Assembly: GCF_034432235.1 (NCBI RefSeq)
Contig: NZ_DAOUCJ010000092.1
Location: 1 to 16,182 of the forward strand
Direction of reading: 5' to 3'
Origin: Thermoflexus sp.
GTDB lineage: Bacteria > Chloroflexota > Anaerolineae > Thermoflexales > Thermoflexaceae
Length of the DNA stretch: 16,182 nucleotides
The notes under the pieces are model-generated. The model did no database searches, had not been told where the DNA came from, and saw only the letters and a list, made by a program, of their open reading frames with translations. The position numbers and the translations under genes are program-made. This document shows, piece after piece, positions 1 to 7,177 of this stretch (position 1 is the stretch's first letter; the number at the start of each line of letters is the position of its first letter).

Positions 1-39
1 CAGAAGAGATGTCAGGAACCGCGCCTTGATTTCGGACAT
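1..39 (-). CDS. Possible 5' end of a gene running off the left edge (partial)
   Basis: An ATG on the minus strand at 39-37 opens a frame reading MSEIKARFLTSLL to the window edge. A modest Shine-Dalgarno-like GAAGGCG lies about 7 nt upstream. A TATACT hexamer (minus strand, 104-109) sits at a plausible promoter distance, but it has no good -35 partner. Thirteen residues are too few to assign a family. A different minus-strand frame is also open from an ATG at 229 to the edge (about 76 codons, Arg-rich) and could be the real gene instead. That ATG lies only about 13 nt beyond the csp terminator and has no clear ribosome binding site. Existence is inferred only from start context. Confidence 0.3.
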   Translation of the reverse strand, partial: MSEIKARFLTSLL

Positions 40-235
40 GGAGTCGCCTTCGACGGATCAGCCACAGGGGTATAGGGACCACATTACGATCCTGCTGCTC
101 CTCAGTATAACGCATCTCGAGGAAAGCCCCATCCCGTTGCCGGCGAAGCGAGCGGCTCCCCTTATGCTGAGCGAGGACCACGCGCTGCGCGGCGCCCGAA
201 TCCGGTTTGAGATAGACCATGTTATCCATCCCCCA

Positions 236-271
236 AAAACAGAGGGAGCCTCCATCAGGAGGCTCCCTCTG
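236..271 (-). terminator. Intrinsic terminator of csp
   Basis: Perfect 13-bp inverted repeat AGAGGGAGCCTCC / GGAGGCTCCCTCT (242-254 and 259-271) with a 4-nt loop. On the minus strand it is followed by GTTTTTGGGGG. It starts 27 nt after the csp stop codon, so it is a canonical Rho-independent terminator for that gene. The plus-strand flank has no T-run. Confidence 0.93.
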
Positions 272-298
272 CCTGACACGGGAGAGCGGACACCGTGG

Positions 299-520
299 TT
301 ATTCGGACAGGCGGACGACTTGCTCGGCCTGGAGACCCTTGGGCGTTTCGCGGATCGTGAACTCCACCCGCTCGCCTTCCTCGAGGTTGCGGAACCCCTG
401 GCCGACGATGGCCGTGTAGTGGACGAAAACGTCTCGGTCCCCTTCGTCCGGCCGGATGAAGCCATACCCCTTCGTCCGGTTGAACCAGCGGACGGTGCCC
501 TTGACACGCTGACCAGCCAT
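299..520 (-). CDS. csp: Cold-shock domain protein (CspA family)
   Basis: A 73-aa single cold-shock domain, the usual CspA/CspB length. It should bind single-stranded RNA or DNA in the cytoplasm and act as an RNA chaperone or antiterminator. RNP1 is visible as KGYGFI (residues 17-22) and RNP2 as VFVHY (31-35). The domain opens with the typical G-x-V-x-W-F-N segment (residues 8-14). The start is supported by GAGGAG about 8 nt upstream of the ATG. The gene is monocistronic, closed by a strong terminator at 236-271. Upstream lie a near-consensus promoter (715-742) and an internal terminator hairpin (621-664), giving a leader of about 190 nt. Long structured leaders are known for csp mRNAs. The family assignment is secure; the precise paralogue is not. 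Confidence 0.96.
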   Translation of the reverse strand: MAGQRVKGTVRWFNRTKGYGFIRPDEGDRDVFVHYTAIVGQGFRNLEEGERVEFTIRETPKGLQAEQVVRLSE

Positions 521-709
521 TGCTGCAACTCCTCACAAAGGATTTTGAAGCCCGCAAGGGGCGGACTTCCATTCCCCCTGGATGGAACGATCCCACCGGA
601 CGAAGGGGACGCCCAGGCCTGAAACAAAAAAGCCGTCGGGCGAGTCCTGCGTTGACCCGACGGCCAAACTTTCAGAACATCCCCCTCACGCTCCGGTTAC
701 TCGTTCCGG
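521..709 (-). ncRNA. csp leader RNA with internal terminator, or an approximately 80-nt small RNA
   Basis: Transcription from the promoter at 715-742 should start near 706-709 and meets a complete intrinsic terminator at 621-664. This gives an RNA of roughly 80 nt that ends before csp. Readthrough would give a csp 5' UTR of about 190 nt. The terminated part carries a small 5' hairpin (TCCGG/CCGGA). The part beyond the terminator carries a further weak stem (TTCCAT/ATGGAA, near 569-591) before the ribosome binding site. Whether this is an attenuator or a separate sRNA cannot be decided from sequence. Confidence 0.55.
621..664 (-). terminator. Intrinsic terminator inside the csp leader
   Basis: 9-bp GC-rich stem GCCGTCGGG / CCCGACGGC (632-640 and 656-664) with a 15-nt loop. 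On the minus strand it is followed directly by TTTTTTGTTTC. It lies downstream of the promoter at 715-742 and upstream of the csp start codon. It could also end readthrough from the phosphatase gene, but it sits on the far side of the promoter from that gene. Confidence 0.85.
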
Positions 710-714
710 AAATT

Positions 715-742
715 ATCATAACCGAAATGTCGATTTTGTCAA
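715..742 (-). promoter_or_regulatory. Strong sigma-70-type promoter for the csp leader
   Basis: On the minus strand there is a perfect -35 TTGACA (742-737), a 16-nt spacer and TATGAT (720-715). An overlapping GATAAT (718-713) gives an 18-nt spacer. The predicted start point is near 706-709. This AT-rich island stands out in GC-rich surroundings. Confidence 0.8.
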
Positions 743-841
743 GTGGGCGCCCTGACCGTCGGGGCTTTTCCACGGGCTCAGGGCCTGCCTCGTTCGGACC
801 CCATCCAGGTGGCGAGATGCCCCTCTCAGGGGGATGGACGA

Positions 842-865
842 TCTCCTCCAGGACTGCTGAGGAGA
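842..865 (-). terminator. Weak hairpin just after the phosphatase stop
   Basis: Inverted repeat TCTCCTC / GAGGAGA (842-848 and 859-865), only 3 nt past the stop codon of the phosphatase gene. A second small hairpin, CCCCT/AGGGG, lies near 820-833. No T-run follows on the minus strand, so terminator function is uncertain. Confidence 0.3.
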
Positions 866-868
866 ATC

Positions 869-1678
869 CTACACGATGGCCGCCCGACACCTGGCCAGAA
901 CCTCCAGAAGCTCCGTATGGATCAGGCCATTGGTGGCCACGATCTCGGTGCCCAGCGGCGGCAGTGGATCCCCCAGGGGGGTGGTAACGCGCCCACCGGC
1001 CTCCTCCACCAGCAAAGCCCCCGCCGCCAGATCCCAGGGGCTTAACTGGAACTCCCAGTATCCATCCAGGCGTCCCGCGGCAACGGACGCCAGGTCCAGC
1101 GCTGCGGACCCCACGCGCAGAACCCCATGGCAACGTTTTAACAACGCGATGAACTCACGGGTGTTATCCAGAGGCGATTCCTGACGATCATATGGAAACC
1201 CGGTCACCAGCAACGCTGCCTCCAGCCGCGGTGTTCGGGTCACCCGGATCGGCCGTCCGTTCAGAAAGGCCCCTTCGCCGCGCCGCGCGGCAAAGAGCTC
1301 GTCGCGCATCACGTCATACACCACCGCCAGCTCTCGCTGCCCTTCATGGAGCACGGCGATGGAGACAGCGAAAACCGGGAACCCATGGGCGAAATTCGTG
1401 GTGCCATCCAGGGGATCCACCACCCAGAGCCAAGGCGAGTCGCGATCGGTCCCCCCGCTCTCCTCCGCCAGCACCCGATGATCCGGAAAGGCGCTCTGGA
1501 TGCGAGCGAGCACCGCCTGTTCGGAGGCCAGATCGGCTTCGGTGACCAGATCGATCTCGCCCTTATACCGGATTTCCAGGCCGCGCTGGAAATGCCAGCG
1601 GAGGATCCGCCCGGCCTCCAGGGCAGCCTCCACAGCAACCCGATACGCCTGATCTAACACCGAGGTGAAAGCCGTCAT
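869..1678 (-). CDS. Inositol monophosphatase family protein (SuhB-like)
   Basis: 269 aa, normal length for the Li+-sensitive, Mg2+-dependent inositol-monophosphatase family. Members hydrolyse inositol-1-phosphate or related sugar/nucleotide phosphates in the cytoplasm. The hallmark motif WVVDPLDGTTNF occupies residues 85-96. Expected metal ligands are E72/E73 (LAEES), D88, D91 and D216 (in SPWDLAAG), all present. A second family signature, GSAALDLA, is at 190-197. The ATG is preceded by GGAGG with 8-nt spacing. The protein could act on inositol phosphate, fructose-1,6-bisphosphate or PAP; substrate specificity cannot be read from the sequence. It is apparently monocistronic, with csp downstream under its own promoter. 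Confidence 0.94.
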   Translation of the reverse strand: MTAFTSVLDQAYRVAVEAALEAGRILRWHFQRGLEIRYKGEIDLVTEADLASEQAVLARIQSAFPDHRVLAEESGGTDRDSPWLWVVDPLDGTTNFAHGFPVFAVSIAVLHEGQRELAVVYDVMRDELFAARRGEGAFLNGRPIRVTRTPRLEAALLVTGFPYDRQESPLDNTREFIALLKRCHGVLRVGSAALDLASVAAGRLDGYWEFQLSPWDLAAGALLVEEAGGRVTTPLGDPLPPLGTEIVATNGLIHTELLEVLARCRAAIV

Positions 1679-1743
1679 CCGCTATTCCTCCGTTACGAAA
1701 GACTTCGGAAAGCTTGCCCCTATCCAGTCAGAAGCCTCATCGG

Positions 1744-1751
1744 ATTATAAT
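1744..1751. promoter_or_regulatory. Symmetrical TATAAT -10 element in a divergent intergenic region
   Basis: ATTATAAT contains a perfect -10 hexamer on both strands: plus 1746-1751 and minus 1749-1744. It lies between the divergent phosphatase gene (minus) and the Wzy-like gene (plus). I see no good -35 on either side. The minus orientation gives a leader of about 60 nt for the phosphatase, which is the more plausible use. The plus start codon is over 200 nt away. Confidence 0.4.
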
Positions 1752-1968
1752 TCGGGTTAGAGATTGCGCGGCGGGTCTTCTTGTGGGGCTTTGGGGGTCG
1801 GGCCGAACCGGCCCCCAGGGGAAGGCGAGGACTTCCGTCGATCGACCCTCAACCGCATAAGCCCTGCATGAGTGGCCATCTGCCTGGACTTTGAGCGAAC
1901 CCGCCACCCCCCTCCAGGGGATCCGATGGCACCTGGGTTTGCCCCGATCCTCTCTGGAAGAATTCGCC

Positions 1969-3438
1969 ATGAACGAATGGTTCGACGTTCGCTCGATCCC
2001 GGCTCAGAGATGGGTGGTGCTGATCCTGGGCCTGGCCGCCGCCTGGGGGCTGGGCTGGGGGATCGCCATGGCCGGCCCGGTTCTGGCCCTCGCGGGGTTG
2101 CTGGGCGCCATCCTCATCGTGCTGGTCGTGAGCTCTATCGATATCGCCTTCTTCCTGGTGCTGGCCGTAATCTTCCTGCTCCCCTTTGGGACGCTCCCGG
2201 TCCGACTGGGCTTCACGCCGACCCTGCTGGATCTGGCCGTTCTGGGATGGCTGCTGAGCGGGCTGGCATGGTGGGCCGCCGGACGTATCGGGGCGCCCCA
2301 GGGGACGGCGCTGGGTTTCCCCGTGCTGGCCTTCCTGGGCACCACGCTGGCCACCTTCATCGCCGGATTGGCCCACGCTCCCCTCACCCAGACCGTGGCC
2401 CGGCGGTTCGCCGAATTCCTGCTGGCCATCCTCTCGTTCTTCTGGGTGGTCACCCTCGTCCGGGACGAGATCCGGCTCGCACGTCTGATCCGATGGATCA
2501 TCGGCCTTGGGTTTCTGACCGCCCTGATCGCGGTTGTTCTCTATGTGCTGCCAGATGCCCGGGCGGAGGAATGGCTGCTGCGGCTTCAACCGGTGGGATA
2601 TTACCAGGAAGGCGGTCCCGTGCTCCGCTATATTCTGGACGATCCGGAGCAGCCGGAGCGGGCCATCGGAACAGCGGTGGACCCCAACCTGCTGGGGGCC
2701 ACGCTGGGAACCCTGATCGCCCTCACCTTCCCCCAGATCTTCGCCCGCCGGCCAGCATGGCCTCGGGCGCTGACGGTCCTGTTCCTGGGGACGATGGGGC
2801 TGGCGCTGCTGTTGACGTTCTCGCGCGGCGCCTTCATCGGGACCGCGGTGGCGGTCCTCCTCCTCAGCCTGCTCCGCTATCGGCGGTTGCTTCCCCTGAT
2901 CGCGGCCAGCCTGATCCTGATCTTCCTGCTTCCCTCCACGCAGGGCTACACCCAGCATCTCCTGGCCGGGCTCCGGGGGGAAGATCTGGCGACCCGCATG
3001 CGATTCGGAGAATACCGGGATGCCCTGACCCTCATCTCCCGTTATCCGCTCTTCGGAGTCGGGTTCACCGGAGTGCCGGATGTGGATCTTTACATGAAAG
3101 TGGCCAGCATCTATCTGCTGCTCGCGGTCCAGATGGGGCTCGTCGGGTTAGGGATCTTCCTCCTCGTGATGGGGATCTTTTTCGCCACCGCCTGGAACGC
3201 GCGGCACGCGGTGCGGAACCGCCCTGATCTGGAGCCCATCTGGCTGGGCCTTCACGGGGCCGTGCTGGCCGCCCTGGTCAGCGGCGTCTTCGACCACCAC
3301 TTTGTGAATTTCGATTTCCACCATATGGTGCAGTGGTTCTGGCTGCTGGTCGGCCTGGGAGTGGCAGCGACCCGGATCGCCCAATTCGCCGATCGACCCC
3401 ACGGGCTCGCTTCTGCTCACGCCCGGAAAGGACGCTAG
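1969..3438 (+). CDS. O-antigen ligase / Wzy polymerase-like membrane protein
   Basis: 489 aa polytopic membrane protein with about 10-12 hydrophobic segments. Features match the Wzy_C/O-antigen ligase family, which transfers or polymerises lipid-linked glycans on the outer face of the cytoplasmic membrane. These include RAIGTAVDPNLLG at 231-243 (the R-x-x-G...PN motif), TFSRGA at 283-288 opening a TM helix, and YPLFGVGFTGVP at 359-370 after a long periplasmic-type loop with conserved Arg residues. I chose the ATG at 1969 (GGAAGAA about 9 nt upstream) rather than an in-frame upstream ATG at 1891, whose extra 26 residues look non-coding and lack a ribosome binding site. It is followed after 1 nt by the kinase-like gene, so the two are co-transcribed. 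The exact substrate is unknown. Confidence 0.85.
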   Translation: MNEWFDVRSIPAQRWVVLILGLAAAWGLGWGIAMAGPVLALAGLLGAILIVLVVSSIDIAFFLVLAVIFLLPFGTLPVRLGFTPTLLDLAVLGWLLSGLAWWAAGRIGAPQGTALGFPVLAFLGTTLATFIAGLAHAPLTQTVARRFAEFLLAILSFFWVVTLVRDEIRLARLIRWIIGLGFLTALIAVVLYVLPDARAEEWLLRLQPVGYYQEGGPVLRYILDDPEQPERAIGTAVDPNLLGATLGTLIALTFPQIFARRPAWPRALTVLFLGTMGLALLLTFSRGAFIGTAVAVLLLSLLRYRRLLPLIAASLILIFLLPSTQGYTQHLLAGLRGEDLATRMRFGEYRDALTLISRYPLFGVGFTGVPDVDLYMKVASIYLLLAVQMGLVGLGIFLLVMGIFFATAWNARHAVRNRPDLEPIWLGLHGAVLAALVSGVFDHHFVNFDFHHMVQWFWLLVGLGVAATRIAQFADRPHGLASAHARKGR

Positions 3439-3439
3439 G

Positions 3440-5635
3440 ATGAGCTTCACGCAGACGCTGGCCCGATTGCTGACCGAGGGGCCCGCCTCGCTGTTCTACC
3501 ATCTCATCCTGGGCCTGGCCCTGGAGGGCCTGGGGCTGATGGCCCTGGAGACCGCCCGGCGCGCCCCAGGAAACCGCCTGGCCCGTCGCCTGGTCCTGGC
3601 CGCCGGCCTGGGGCTGATCGGGCGCCTCGTCCTGTTCGGAGCCGCCTTCGCGGAAAGCCAGTGGCTGCCCGCCGGAACCCTGCTCCCCCCCCTGGAGCGC
3701 GCGGTGGACCTGGCCACATGGACCTGGATCGGATGGGCGATGATCGAGGAGGCGCCCGGGCTCTGGCTCCCCGCCCTTCATACCGCCGTCGTCCTCGGCA
3801 TCTATGGATGGATCGCCCCCGGCTGGATGAGCCTTTCCATGCAGGACCCCACATTCTTTTATGCCGCCACCCCTTCCGATCGGGCGTGGATGCTGTGGAC
3901 GATGGGGCTGGCCCTGGGGATCGGGGGATGGCTCCTCTCCCGTTCCCCCTCGGTGTTCCAGGGCTCCGGCGCCCTGGGGTTCTTCGCGCTGGCCCTGGGC
4001 GCCCTTCTGCAACTCCACATGCCCATCGCCGGAACCCATCTGGCCCCCTGGGCTCGCCTGGGGGCCCTGACCGCCCTCCCCCTGTGGCTGACGGGCGCCT
4101 ATCGCCTGGCCCTTCAGACGGCGCAGCGGGTTTCCGGGGAGAGCGGCGAGGCCGCGGAAATGTGGCGCGTCTGGAGCCGGGGGCTGCTCCACGCCTTGCA
4201 GGCGCAGGGGGATCCAGCTCCCTTCCATGAGGCGCTGCGGGCAGCCCGGATGCTCCTGGGCGCCCGGTGGACGGCAGTCGGGCTCTTGCAGAACGATCGG
4301 CTTCTGATCATCGCGCGGGAGGGGGAAGGCCTGCCCCGGGCGGGGACGGATCTCACCCTTCCCCTGCCTGAATATCCTCAGATCGGGGAGGCGATCCTCC
4401 GGCGTTACCCCAGCTTCCTGACCCCTGAGGATCAACAGGGGGAAGCCGGCCAGCGGCTCTGGCAGGCCTTCGGCATGGGAACCATCGGCTTCCTTCGAAT
4501 CGAGCCGCTGGTCGTTCAGAACCAGCTCCTCGGCGCCTGGTTGATCGGCCACCCGCCGGAGAACAGGCACGGGCTCTCCCGGGATCCGGGGGTGAGCCGG
4601 CCGATGGCGGAGCTCCTGGCGCAAACCATCAGTCTGCTCCAGGAACGGGAGCGGAAAGCGACCCTGGAAGCGGCGCTGCGGTCTCTGCAACAGGAGCATG
4701 AAGAGCAGGTGCAACGCCTGGAAGCCCGGCACGCGGAGGAGCGGCAGATGCTGCAGCGGGAGATCAACCGCTGGGCGACCCGGGCCGCGGAAGCGGAGGA
4801 GGAGCGGGAACGATGGCGGCGGCGGGCGGAGGAGCTGGCCCATCTGATCGAAGCCCGGGCTTCGCTCCCGGTGGGGGCCTCCGCTTCGAACCCCGGGGCG
4901 ATCCCCCCTTCGTCCCCCGCCCCGGAAACCGCCCCCGAAAGCCAGCGGGAGGAATTGATCCTGGCGCTCCTCCAGGAGCTCCGAACCCCGCTGACCGCCC
5001 TCCTGGGCTACACAGATCTCCTGTTAGGGGAAGCGGTGGGCATCCTGGGCGCCACCCAGCGCCAGTTCCTGCTCCGGATGAAAGCCAATATCGAACGGAT
5101 GGCCGGGTTGATCCGGGAAACCCTCCAGATCGTTGCGCTGGAGGCCGGGACCTTCCAGCTGGAGACCGGGCCGCTCCCTCTGACCGAAATCCGGGATCAG
5201 GTGCTTCAGCAGCTCCAGCCGGTGCTTCAGGAACGGGGCCTGCGCCTAACTTTAGAATGGCCGGACGACCTGCCGCCGGTCCGGATGGATCGGGATGCGG
5301 CCCAGCAGGTCCTCTATCATCTGCTGAACAACGCCGCCCTGTGCAGCCAGCCTGGCACGGCCATCGGCCTGCAGGCCCGCCTGAACCCCGAGGTCCCCGG
5401 AGTGCTCTTCCTCCGCGTGCGGGACACCGGTGGAGGCATTCCTCTGGAAGAAGTCGCTCGGGTGTTCATCCCCCGCTACCGGGCCACCACCCCCCTGATC
5501 CCGGGCGTTGGAGATAGCATTGGCCTCTCTATCGCACGGGCCCTGGTCGAGGCCAGCGGAGGCCGGATCTGGGTGGAGAGCGAGCCCGGCATCGGAAGCA
5601 CCTTCACCGTCGTCCTGCCTCTTTTCGATGGATGA
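3440..5635 (+). CDS. Membrane sensor histidine-kinase-like protein lacking the phospho-acceptor His
   Basis: 731 aa. Architecture in order: about seven TM segments (residues 15-225), a GAF-like region (about 245-400), a charged coiled coil (about 400-472), a Pro/Ser linker (478-500), a HisKA-type dimerisation segment (502-570) and a HATPase_c domain (578-728). The ATP-binding boxes look intact: N-box HLLNNA at 627-632 with the second Asn kept, G1 DTGGGIP at 662-668, a degenerate F-box near 676-681, and G2 GVGDSIGLSIA at 689-699. The H-box reads LLQELRTPLTALLGY (511-525), so Gln512 stands where the autophosphorylated His normally precedes E-L-R-T-P. The codon is CAG, one base from a His codon. 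No response-regulator gene is in the window. It starts 1 nt after the Wzy-like stop, suggesting co-expression. It may be a pseudokinase sensor or scaffold, or the base could be an assembly error. Confidence 0.88.
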   Translation: MSFTQTLARLLTEGPASLFYHLILGLALEGLGLMALETARRAPGNRLARRLVLAAGLGLIGRLVLFGAAFAESQWLPAGTLLPPLERAVDLATWTWIGWAMIEEAPGLWLPALHTAVVLGIYGWIAPGWMSLSMQDPTFFYAATPSDRAWMLWTMGLALGIGGWLLSRSPSVFQGSGALGFFALALGALLQLHMPIAGTHLAPWARLGALTALPLWLTGAYRLALQTAQRVSGESGEAAEMWRVWSRGLLHALQAQGDPAPFHEALRAARMLLGARWTAVGLLQNDRLLIIAREGEGLPRAGTDLTLPLPEYPQIGEAILRRYPSFLTPEDQQGEAGQRLWQAFGMGTIGFLRIEPLVVQNQLLGAWLIGHPPENRHGLSRDPGVSRPMAELLAQTISLLQERERKATLEAALRSLQQEHEEQVQRLEARHAEERQMLQREINRWATRAAEAEEERERWRRRAEELAHLIEARASLPVGASASNPGAIPPSSPAPETAPESQREELILALLQELRTPLTALLGYTDLLLGEAVGILGATQRQFLLRMKANIERMAGLIRETLQIVALEAGTFQLETGPLPLTEIRDQVLQQLQPVLQERGLRLTLEWPDDLPPVRMDRDAAQQVLYHLLNNAALCSQPGTAIGLQARLNPEVPGVLFLRVRDTGGGIPLEEVARVFIPRYRATTPLIPGVGDSIGLSIARALVEASGGRIWVESEPGIGSTFTVVLPLFDG

Positions 5636-5699
5636 TCAGATTCTGGGTAGCTGGCCACGGGGAGCCTTCATCCATGCACGGGGCTGAAGAAGGAGAAGG

Positions 5700-6572
5700 A
5701 TGAGATCGGGACCCGCTTCCTCGTGGAAAACCATCCTGGAGCGCGCCCTGGGGCTCCTGCTGCTGGGGTGGATCCTGATCGGCGCCCTCTGGACGGCCGC
5801 CGCGGAGATGCGGCCTCGTCCTCTCGGAGGGGCGCGCAGCCCCGGCCTTCCCACCCGGCAGGCCACCCTGGAGCCCACGGCAACGTCCCCCATCCCCACA
5901 AGCCCAACGTCACCTCCCTCCCCCACGCTGCCGCCGGTGGCTCTATCGACGCCGAGCCCATCGGGTCCGACCGCCACGCCGTTGCCCAGCCCGACCCGCA
6001 CGCCCTGCCGGCCGCCCGAGGATTGGATCCCCTATCGGGTGCAGCCTGGGGATACCGCCTTTCGGCTGGCGACCCTGGCGGGGATCTCTTTGCCCCGGTT
6101 TCTGGAGGCCAACTGCTTACGTGGACCCGCGCTGTTCATCGGCCAGCGGGTGTATCTGCCGGTGCGCCTGCCTACCCCAACTCCGAACCTGACCCCATGC
6201 GGCCCACCGTCGGAGTGGGTGCTGTATACCGTGCAGCCGGGAGAGACCCTCTACCGGCTGGCCGTGCGCTTCCAGGTTCCCCTCTACCTGTTGATGCAGG
6301 CCAATTGCTTAACCAGCCCGGCCCTGACCGCCGGTCAGCGTCTCTATGTGCCGCCGCTGGGGACGCCGACGGCCACACGGCCTCCGCCCCCGCCGCCACC
6401 GCCTCCACCCCCTCCGCCGCCGTCTTCTCCAGCTCCCTCCCCCACGGCGACGCCGACCCCTACGCCGGCGCCTCCGGCCCCGCCGACGGAGACCCCTTCT
6501 CCATCGCCGTCGCCCACCGCCACGGGGACACCTACCGGGACCCCGAGCCCGACCGCCGCCTCCTCATCTTAA
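5700..6572 (+). CDS. Membrane-anchored double-LysM protein with Pro/Thr-rich linkers
   Basis: 290 aa. One N-terminal hydrophobic segment (residues 12-31) after a short basic stretch acts as signal anchor or signal peptide. A Pro/Ser/Thr-rich linker (about 50-102) follows. LysM 1 (about 111-154) contains YRVQPGDT, FRLA and EANCL and ends GQRVYLP. LysM 2 (about 175-218) contains YTVQPGET, YRLA and QANCL and ends GQRLYVP. The tail is polyproline, then Pro/Thr/Ser repeats. Each LysM is preceded by C-x-P-P and carries a Cys in ANC, so an intradomain disulfide is plausible outside the membrane. LysM modules bind N-acetylglucosamine glycans such as peptidoglycan. No catalytic domain is present. AAGGAG lies just upstream of the ATG, and the gene is 64 nt after the kinase-like gene, possibly in the same transcript. 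Confidence 0.88.
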   Translation: MRSGPASSWKTILERALGLLLLGWILIGALWTAAAEMRPRPLGGARSPGLPTRQATLEPTATSPIPTSPTSPPSPTLPPVALSTPSPSGPTATPLPSPTRTPCRPPEDWIPYRVQPGDTAFRLATLAGISLPRFLEANCLRGPALFIGQRVYLPVRLPTPTPNLTPCGPPSEWVLYTVQPGETLYRLAVRFQVPLYLLMQANCLTSPALTAGQRLYVPPLGTPTATRPPPPPPPPPPPPPPSSPAPSPTATPTPTPAPPAPPTETPSPSPSPTATGTPTGTPSPTAASSS

Positions 6573-6624
6573 TGCTACAGCCGCACCTGGCCTTCGAGTG
6601 GGGCCACAACCACACCTGAAGGCA

Positions 6625-6650
6625 TAGGGCAACTGCAAGCAGTTGCCCTA
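6625..6650. repeat. REP-like 12-bp perfect palindromic unit
   Basis: TAGGGCAACTGC (6625-6636), two bases (aa), then GCAGTTGCCCTA (6639-6650). The arms are perfectly complementary. It lies 53 nt after the LysM stop and has no T-run on either side, so it does not look like a standard terminator. A shorter palindrome, CCCCTGATCCAGGGG, follows at 6661-6675. The form suggests a dispersed intergenic palindromic element; copy number cannot be judged from one window. Confidence 0.6.
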
Positions 6651-6794
6651 CGCGGCATCACCCCTGATCCAGGGGAAGCGCCCGAAAGCCCCCTGGGAGA
6701 GGTCAGCCGCTGAACTCCTGAGGCAAGCAACCCGCATGCTCCGGGGGCAGGATCGCGGCTTTGGTGGCCAAAAGGCGGTGGGCTCATTCCGGGG

Positions 6795-6833
6795 GAAAAA
6801 ACCGGAGGCGCCGGTTGCCGTGGGCGCCTCCGG
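6795..6833 (-). terminator. Intrinsic terminator of the Lys/Ala-repeat protein gene
   Basis: 11-bp perfect stem CCGGAGGCGCC / GGCGCCTCCGG (6802-6812 and 6823-6833) with a 10-nt loop. On the minus strand it is followed by TTTTTTCCCCC. It begins 34 nt after the stop codon of the small basic protein gene. Confidence 0.92.
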
Positions 6834-6866
6834 ATCCTGAGGGTTCTGGGGAGCGTGGGGCCCGGC

Positions 6867-7124
6867 TCACTTCCGGGCGGTCTTCTTGGCGGTCGTCTTC
6901 TTGGCGGTCTTCTTGGCCGCCGCCTTCTTGGCGGTCTTCTTCGCCGCGGCCTTCTTGGTCGGCTTCTTGGCCGCCGCCTTCTTGACGGTCTTCTTCGCCG
7001 TTGCCTTGCGGGCCGGCTTGGCCGGGGCTGGAGCCGGCGCCGGAGCCGCCTCCTCCACAGGCGCCTCGGGGGCCGGCGCGACCGCGCCTTCCTCCATCTG
7101 GTAGTAGATCCATTTGCCGATCAT
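6867..7124 (-). CDS. Small Lys/Ala-repeat histone-H1-like protein
   Basis: 85 aa. A short N-terminus (MIGKWIYYQMEEG) is followed by an Ala/Pro-rich hinge (about 14-39). The C-terminal half is built of roughly nine-residue repeats of the KKAAAKKTA type (about 40-85). Such tails resemble eukaryotic histone H1 and the basic tails of some bacterial HU proteins, and they bind DNA non-specifically. A role as a nucleoid-associated protein is inferred from composition only. AAAGGAG stands 7 nt before the ATG. The gene has its own promoter (7178-7207) and terminator (6795-6833), so it is a single-gene unit. The N-terminus is not a fold I recognise. Repeat DNA makes copy-number variation between strains likely. 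Confidence 0.82.
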   Translation of the reverse strand: MIGKWIYYQMEEGAVAPAPEAPVEEAAPAPAPAPAKPARKATAKKTVKKAAAKKPTKKAAAKKTAKKAAAKKTAKKTTAKKTARK

Positions 7125-7177
7125 CGCTCGCTCCTTTCCTCTCAGGGATAAGAAGTGGGCAACCGGTTTTCACGTTC

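Noticed and set aside
26..622. 198-codon plus-strand frame covering csp
   Set aside because: It runs through the csp terminator and the entire csp gene on the opposite strand; composition is non-protein-like.
1800..1814. GGGCCG/CGGCCC hairpin upstream of the Wzy-like gene
   Set aside because: Short stem with no T-run and no obvious partner gene; likely chance in GC-rich DNA.
1849..2958. Long minus-strand open frame opposite the Wzy-like gene
   Set aside because: Gln/Arg/Gly/Pro-rich low-complexity product typical of the antisense of a high-GC membrane-protein gene. The plus strand has clear family motifs.
3278..4843. Long minus-strand open frame opposite the kinase-like gene
   Set aside because: Pro/Gly/Arg-rich shadow of the sensor gene with no ribosome binding site and no recognisable motif.
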